Source: Pseudomonas brassicacearum
GTDB lineage: Bacteria; Pseudomonadota; Gammaproteobacteria; Pseudomonadales; Pseudomonadaceae
Direction: 5' to 3'
Assembly (NCBI RefSeq): GCF_003732225.1
Contig: NZ_MOBJ01000015.1
Coordinates: 62,001 to 126,000 of the forward strand
DNA: 64,000 bases
Shown: in pieces, positions 59,225 through 64,000 of the stretch
Position numbering within the stretch: position 1 is the first letter of the stretch
Layout of the letters: each line of letters opens with the position of its first letter
The notes under the pieces: generated by a model
The model's database searches: none
What the model was told of the DNA's origin: nothing
Seen by the model: only the letters and a program-made list of their open reading frames with translations
Position numbers and translations under genes: made by a program

Positions 59225-60355
59225 TCAGGCGTAGGACAGCGATTTTTCTGCCAGCAGTTCCTGGTATAACTCGGCCCACTTGCGACCCATTTCGTCCGCG
59301 GTAAACAGCTGCCGGTAACGCGCTTCAGCCTTCACGCCCATTTCCGCTGCCCGAACAGGGTTTTCCCACAGCAAGCGCATGGCTTCGCGAAACGCCTGTG
59401 GATTACTCGGAGGCACCACCAGCCCGGTTTCACCATGAATATTGATGTAGCTGGTGCCGGTGCCGATTTCGCTGGAGATCATCGGTTTGCCGTACATCGC
59501 CCCTTCGAGCAGGGAGATGCCAAACGCTTCAGAGCGCAGGTGTGACGGAAACACAATCGCGTAGCTCAGTTGCAGCAGCGCGACTTTGTCTTCGTCGTCC
59601 AGGCGCCCGAGGAACTGCACATTGCGCAGACCCAGCGTTGCGGCCTGGGCGTGCAGCTCATTCTCCAGTGGCCCGGCACCGACGATCACCACCGGATAAT
59701 CGACGTCTTTGAGTGCATCGAGCAGGATGTGCAGGCCTTTGTAATAACGCATCACGCCCACAAACAGAAAAAATCGCTCACCCAGGCGCTCGCGCCAACG
59801 GGCCATACGTTCGGTGTCAGGTTTTGGATAGCCGGACTTGTTCAGGCCATAGGGAATGACCCGGGTTTTTTCCGGAAAACTCTGTAGAACGTCGCTCGTG
59901 TGAAGGTAGTTCGGTGAGGCCGCGACAATCCGGTCGGCGCTGGCGAGAAAACGGTTCATCAGCGGCCGGTAGAGTTTGAGCAGGTGTTTTTGTCGGATGA
60001 TGTCCGAGTGGTACGTCACCACGCTGGGAGTGTTTATACCGCTGAGGAAATGCACCACGTCCATGAATGGCCAGGGAAAGTGATAGTTGACTACGTCGGC
60101 TTCTGCGGCCAATTCCCGAAACTGTTTGAAGACGCTGTAGGAAAAACCGGTGGACGCGAATTGCACATCGAGTTTGGCGCGATGGACTTCGTGCTGACCA
60201 AAGGGGATGACCGCAGGCGTCGGGTCGGCGCTTAACGTCAGAACCTTGCTTTCAATGCCATGCTGTGCGCCGCTTTCGCAGAGCTCAAACATGACATGTT
60301 CGATACCACCGACGGTTTCCGACAAGTACGTTTTGTAGAAATGAAGAACGCGCAT
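59225..60355 (-). CDS. wbpZ: Glycosyltransferase WbpZ-like (family 4)
   Basis: 376 residues, GT-B fold. N-terminal acceptor half starts VLHFYKTYLSETVGGIEHVMFEL; the C-terminal GDP-sugar half has GVMRYYKGLHILLDALKD, IVGAGPLENEL and the E-x7-E region FPSHLRSEAFGISLLEGAMYGKPMI. It is the last of wzt-wbpX-wbpY-wbpZ, the order of the A-band (D-rhamnan) cluster of P. aeruginosa, in which WbpZ adds the first D-rhamnose. It abuts wbpY directly. Confidence 0.8.
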   Translation of the reverse strand: MRVLHFYKTYLSETVGGIEHVMFELCESGAQHGIESKVLTLSADPTPAVIPFGQHEVHRAKLDVQFASTGFSYSVFKQFRELAAEADVVNYHFPWPFMDVVHFLSGINTPSVVTYHSDIIRQKHLLKLYRPLMNRFLASADRIVAASPNYLHTSDVLQSFPEKTRVIPYGLNKSGYPKPDTERMARWRERLGERFFLFVGVMRYYKGLHILLDALKDVDYPVVIVGAGPLENELHAQAATLGLRNVQFLGRLDDEDKVALLQLSYAIVFPSHLRSEAFGISLLEGAMYGKPMISSEIGTGTSYINIHGETGLVVPPSNPQAFREAMRLLWENPVRAAEMGVKAEARYRQLFTADEMGRKWAELYQELLAEKSLSYA

Positions 60356-61486
60356 TCAACCTCCCAAAGCCTGGCGGTAGGCGCGAACTGTCAGTTTCGC
60401 GCAACGTCCCCAGGAAAAAAGCTTCGCTTGTTGCAATCCCGCTTCTTGGCATACCTGCCAATGCACTTGATCGTCGGCTAAACGGGTCATGGCCTCGCAT
60501 AAGCCGTGTACATCGTCAGGCTCGATATAATTGCCCGCGGTTCCCGCGACTTCGGGCATGGCCGAGCGCCGGGTCAAGACGACGGGGGTGCCGCTGGCCA
60601 TGGCCTCCAGAACCGGAAGACCGAAACCTTCATAAATTGACGGAAAAATCAGCGCTCGGGCACCGGCCAGCAATTCTGCGACCTGTTCATCAGGCAGGTA
60701 CCCCAGCAGGCGGACATGACCGCTTGCCAGCGTCGTGTGTAATTCATCTGCAAGCTGCTCACCTTTCCACCCGGCCATTCCCACCACCAGTAAAGGAAAG
60801 TGCTGACGCAGTACTTCAGGCAGCTCGGCGTGAGCACGCAGTGCCAGCGACAGGTTCTTGCGCGGTTCCAGAGTACCGACACACAGGAAGTACCCTTGTG
60901 GCTGCACGCTGTGAGGTTTCAGCGCCTGCTGCAAGGACTCGTTCGAACGTGGATGAAAACGCGCTGCGGCCCCCAGTGGGGCAACCACGAAGCGCTCAGG
61001 CCCGAGGCCGAAATAGCGCTGAGCCTCGTCGGCGACAAACTGCGAGTCGGTCAGGATCAGGCGCGCCTGTTGCACGCCCTGGCCCAGCCGCCGCTCAATC
61101 TCCCGCAACCGTGCTGCTGGCTGGGTCGACGGGTAGTGCAGATGAGTCAAGTCATGCAGGGTGATGACGGTCGGGCCCTCGAACGCCAAAGGCCACAGAC
61201 TCGGTTCGTGGTAGAGGTCGATGGCCGCGGAGTGTCCTCGGTCGAAGCGCCGTTGTTCCAGCCAGCGACGCGCCTGATAGGCACCGGGAATCTGCCGCAG
61301 CAACGGGGTCAGCCGTGAGTAGCCGGGCATCTCTGCCACCGGTAGAGACGAACTCCAGCCCCAACCGAGAAACAGCGACAGCTCCAGGTCCGGTTCATGA
61401 GTCAAGGCGTTGACCAGTTCGGCCAGGTAATGGCCGATACCGGTCCGGGGTGCCTGGAGAATTCGCGCGTTAAGGGCAATCTGCAT
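60356..61486 (-). CDS. wbpY: Glycosyltransferase WbpY-like (family 4)
   Basis: 376 residues from MQIALNARILQAPRTGIGHYLAEL (61486), preceded by GAGAGG; an upstream start adds four residues. GT-B: the C-terminal half has YFLCVGTLEPRKNLSLALRAH and the E-x7-E region FPSIYEGFGLPVLEAMASGTPVV. Predicted cytosolic D-rhamnosyl transferase. It overlaps wbpX by 17 bp and ends one base before wbpZ starts. Confidence 0.8.
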   Translation of the reverse strand: MQIALNARILQAPRTGIGHYLAELVNALTHEPDLELSLFLGWGWSSSLPVAEMPGYSRLTPLLRQIPGAYQARRWLEQRRFDRGHSAAIDLYHEPSLWPLAFEGPTVITLHDLTHLHYPSTQPAARLREIERRLGQGVQQARLILTDSQFVADEAQRYFGLGPERFVVAPLGAAARFHPRSNESLQQALKPHSVQPQGYFLCVGTLEPRKNLSLALRAHAELPEVLRQHFPLLVVGMAGWKGEQLADELHTTLASGHVRLLGYLPDEQVAELLAGARALIFPSIYEGFGLPVLEAMASGTPVVLTRRSAMPEVAGTAGNYIEPDDVHGLCEAMTRLADDQVHWQVCQEAGLQQAKLFSWGRCAKLTVRAYRQALGG

Positions 61487-62837
61487 GCTGCCTCTCAACG
61501 GTCACCGGGGACTGCTTCAGGTTGCGCAGAACTCGCTCAACCAATTGCTCACTGGCCTCGCGCCAACCGAGCCAGCGCCATTCGCTCACCTTGCGCGCGG
61601 CCGGGAAGGTCCCGGTGTTTTCCATGTGGACGACCAGATCGACCAAGCTTTGCGGGGACGCGAGATCGAAATAGGCCATGAATTCACCGCCAATCTCGCG
61701 GAACACCGGAATGTCGCTGCCCATCGCCGGTAAGCCGCGCTGCATCGCTTCCACCAGCGGCAGGCCGAAACCTTCGACGTAGGAGGGGAATACCAGTGCA
61801 CTGGCGTGGGAGTACGCATGTTCGAGGCTGGTGTCGCTCAGGTCGTTAAACATGAACAGCCGCTGGTTCAGCTCCGGATGTTCACGCACACGGGTGAGCA
61901 GGGCATCGCACTTCCAGCCGACTCTGCCGGCAATGCACAGCCGAGCTTTGCAGCCCGCGGCCCAGGCAAGCTCGAAGGCGTCCAGCAGATAGTCGTGGTT
62001 CTTGCGCGGCTCGATGGTGCTGACCATCAGGAACACCGGATCCGACGTTGTAAACAACCGGGCCAGACGCGGTTCCACGGCGGCGGTCGCTTCGCTCAGG
62101 TCCAGCTCGGAGCCGAGGTGGAAATAGTCGAACCACAACGTCTCGGCTTTGGCCGGACCGACCCGGCGATGCAATTCCTCACGCACCTGATCGCGTACCG
62201 TGGCGGAAATCGCCACGTAGCCGTCTGCGGTTTGGCTGATCCAGTCGAACCACTGGTTGAAAATCTGCACCAGCCGTGTGTCGTAGAACTGTGGGTGGGT
62301 CACGGGAATCAGGTCGTAGATCACCGAAACGATGCCCACGCCTTCGCGTTTGAGTTGTTCGGCAAACGGGAAAAAGTCGGTATGCCAGGACGAGTCCAGC
62401 AGCACCAGTTGATCCCCCGGCTGATGCTGCAGCGGCGAGCAACGCTTGGGTAGTTGATACTGGTTGAGGCCCTCGATCAGACGCAACGGAATACTGAAAC
62501 AGGCTATCGCCGTGACGCGGTAGGCCACGTGCAGCAAACGCTTGGTAATTCGCGAATGACTGCGCTTATGGAGGCGTTGATGCAGTTGCCAGAAACGATG
62601 AGCCAACCGCCCCAGCCGTCCACCAAAGATCATTAACCCATCGAAAAACGGGATGTTCAAAGGGCCCAGTTTCAGCACTCGGTAAAGCTTGCCCTTGAGC
62701 ATCACGACGGGAATGCATTCTGCGCCGTCGACGTATTCCGGCAGTTGATTGATGACGTTGCGCACCACCCGCTGAATGCCCGAATTGACCTTGGGGTGCT
62801 GGAACACATGGGTGCATTCCACCAGCAGGCGAGTCAT
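61470..62837 (-). CDS. wbpX: Glycosyltransferase WbpX-like (family 4)
   Basis: 455 residues from MTRLLVECTHVFQHPKVNSGIQR (62837), four bases overlapping the wzt stop. GT-B: FLMVSTIEPRKNHDYLLDAFELA and FPSYVEGFGLPLVEAMQRGLPAM. P. aeruginosa WbpX is of similar length and adds alpha-1,2-linked D-rhamnose in the A-band repeat. The long N-terminal half (ahead of residue 280) is typical. Confidence 0.8.
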   Translation of the reverse strand: MTRLLVECTHVFQHPKVNSGIQRVVRNVINQLPEYVDGAECIPVVMLKGKLYRVLKLGPLNIPFFDGLMIFGGRLGRLAHRFWQLHQRLHKRSHSRITKRLLHVAYRVTAIACFSIPLRLIEGLNQYQLPKRCSPLQHQPGDQLVLLDSSWHTDFFPFAEQLKREGVGIVSVIYDLIPVTHPQFYDTRLVQIFNQWFDWISQTADGYVAISATVRDQVREELHRRVGPAKAETLWFDYFHLGSELDLSEATAAVEPRLARLFTTSDPVFLMVSTIEPRKNHDYLLDAFELAWAAGCKARLCIAGRVGWKCDALLTRVREHPELNQRLFMFNDLSDTSLEHAYSHASALVFPSYVEGFGLPLVEAMQRGLPAMGSDIPVFREIGGEFMAYFDLASPQSLVDLVVHMENTGTFPAARKVSEWRWLGWREASEQLVERVLRNLKQSPVTVERQHADCP

Positions 62838-64000
62838 GGCGCGGTCTCCGAAACAGTCTGTGCGGCGGTGCGGGTGATGCTGGTTTTCGCGCCCAGCCAC
62901 GAGCAGCCAACGAAGTCTTCATGCCGGTTATTGATGACGTGGAACACCAGGCCGTAGTCGCGCCATTCGAAATTGCGGTCCAGGTGCGAGTCCAGCCGAG
63001 ACAAGCTCAGGGCCACGGAATAGTTGCCTTTGCCCAGGCCCATGACGAAGGCAAAGCGATAGGTGACCCGTTCAGAGGCCTGGAGGTCGGTCAGCGCCTG
63101 ATCCTGGCGATGGGTGTTGATCCCGTACATGGCCTGGCCCAGGCGATCCTTGATCATGAAGCCCAATACCAACCGCTCGATGTCCTGGCGGACTTCGACC
63201 TGCACCTCCAGCACCACGGGTTGACCGACTTCGGCGGCGTCGATGGAGCGTCCGCGCTCATCCAGCAAGCGCACACTGAGGATACCGGCTTCGCCGGTGC
63301 CGGAAACGGTTTGCACCTGCCCGCCGGCGAGCATTTCCTGACGCACGGTCTGGCCTTCCCGTTCGGCGAGCAGAGCGTTGTAGTAATCCATGACCGCTTC
63401 GGGCTTGCCATGCATGGCCATGCGACCGTTTTCCAGGAGGATCGCCGAATCGCAGATCGACTGGATGGCCGAACGGTCGTGGGACACGATCAGCAGCGTG
63501 GTACCGGCTTTGCGAAAACTGCGGATGCGCTCGAAGCTCTTGTGCTGGAAGTAGGCGTCGCCCACCGACAGGGCTTCGTCGACGATCAGGATGTCCGGGC
63601 GCCGGGCGGTAGCCACGCTGAAGGCCAGACGCATCTGCATGCCGCTTGAATAGGTGCGCACGGGGTGATCTATGGCTTCGCCGATTTCCGCGAAACGTTC
63701 GATCTCGGGCATCAGGGCTTCAATGTCTTCGATCGACATGCCCAGCAGTTGCCCGGCCATGACCGCGTTCTGCCGGCCGCTAAAGTCCGCATGAAACCCC
63801 ATGCCCAGTTCCAGCAGCGCGGCCACCCGGCCTTCGAGCTGAATCTGTCCGCAGGTCGGTTGGGTGGTACCGGTGATCATCTTCAGCAAGGTACTTTTGC
63901 CGGCGCCGTTTACCCCGACGATGCCCACCGCGTCTCCGGGGGCAATCTCGAATTCCACACCTTGCAGCACCCAGTGCTGGCGATGGCGGATCGGTGAAAA
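62834..64000 (-). CDS. wzt: O-polysaccharide ABC exporter ATPase Wzt, 5' end off the window
   Basis: 388 codons visible; the frame is open to the right edge, so the start is outside. Walker A GVNGAGKSTLLKMIT, signature YSSGMQMRLAFSVATA, Walker B DILIVDEALSVGD. After residue ~230 is the separate C-terminal domain (VSGTGEAGILSVRLLDERGRSIDAAE ... segment with immunoglobulin-like strands) that in Wzt binds the finished polysaccharide terminus. With the permease Wzm, expected beyond the edge, it exports the polymer made by the adjacent transferases. Confidence 0.87.
   Translation of the reverse strand, partial: FSPIRHRQHWVLQGVEFEIAPGDAVGIVGVNGAGKSTLLKMITGTTQPTCGQIQLEGRVAALLELGMGFHADFSGRQNAVMAGQLLGMSIEDIEALMPEIERFAEIGEAIDHPVRTYSSGMQMRLAFSVATARRPDILIVDEALSVGDAYFQHKSFERIRSFRKAGTTLLIVSHDRSAIQSICDSAILLENGRMAMHGKPEAVMDYYNALLAEREGQTVRQEMLAGGQVQTVSGTGEAGILSVRLLDERGRSIDAAEVGQPVVLEVQVEVRQDIERLVLGFMIKDRLGQAMYGINTHRQDQALTDLQASERVTYRFAFVMGLGKGNYSVALSLSRLDSHLDRNFEWRDYGLVFHVINNRHEDFVGCSWLGAKTSITRTAAQTVSETAP

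Noticed and set aside
1..64000. CRISPR arrays, tRNA or rRNA genes, transposase genes
   Set aside because: None seen: no regularly spaced repeats, no cloverleaf-like segments and no transposase-like protein.

Overview
This window is chromosomal DNA from a Pseudomonas, most likely of the P. fluorescens complex. The evidence is the gene order dnaA-dnaN-recF-gyrB against rpmH-rnpA-yidD-yidC-mnmE-mnmG-rsmG-parA-parB-atpIBEFHAGDC-glmU-glmR-glmS, the high GC content, two REP families typical of that group (core GGGAGCGAGCTTGCTCGCGAT, and a family with the core GGAGCTGCCGCAGGCTGCGATC), and protein sequences I recognise as Pseudomonas. It spans the replication origin.

Layout. 1-9.5 kb: end of a quinone oxidoreductase, then tsaC-dprA-tsaP (minus strand) back to back with def-fmt-rsmB-trkA (plus), a TPR protein, a PilZ protein and a lipid A acyltransferase. 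9.5-11.1 kb: a small AT-rich islet with two unknown membrane-protein genes, inserted into the 3' end of tag and flanked by a 76-bp exact direct repeat of that end. 11.2-15.6 kb: glyQ-glyS-gmhB-plsC. 15.9-21.3 kb: a CHASE2 histidine kinase, a secreted FecR-domain protein, a small unknown exported protein, a divergent OmpR-type regulator, and a small periplasmic protein. 21.6-27.8 kb: gyrB-recF-dnaN-dnaA on the minus strand, with two parS-like sites in recF. 27.8-28.4 kb: oriC. 28.4-37.2 kb: rpmH to parB, with a second DnaA-box and AT-rich region before mnmG. 37.3-44.5 kb: the complete F1Fo ATP synthase operon. 44.6-48.8 kb: glmU, a DeoR-type regulator and glmS, with the expected attTn7 site. 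49.2-59.1 kb: an ABC transporter without a binding protein, an orphan TccC-like Rhs protein with an unrecognised C-terminal domain, a LysR regulator, a glutathione transferase and a three-module flavo-iron-sulfur protein. 59.2-64 kb: wbpZ-wbpY-wbpX-wzt of a D-rhamnan (A-band/common polysaccharide antigen) O-polysaccharide cluster, running off the right edge.

Most of the window is conserved housekeeping: replication start, segregation, tRNA modification, membrane insertion, energy and UDP-GlcNAc supply. The accessory parts most worth attention are the tag islet, the Rhs protein, the CHASE2/FecR/regulator locus with its repeated palindromic motif, and an unusual density of perfect DnaA 9-mers (27 by my reading) spread over the whole window, inside genes as well as between them. 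No rRNA, tRNA, CRISPR array or transposase gene was seen.
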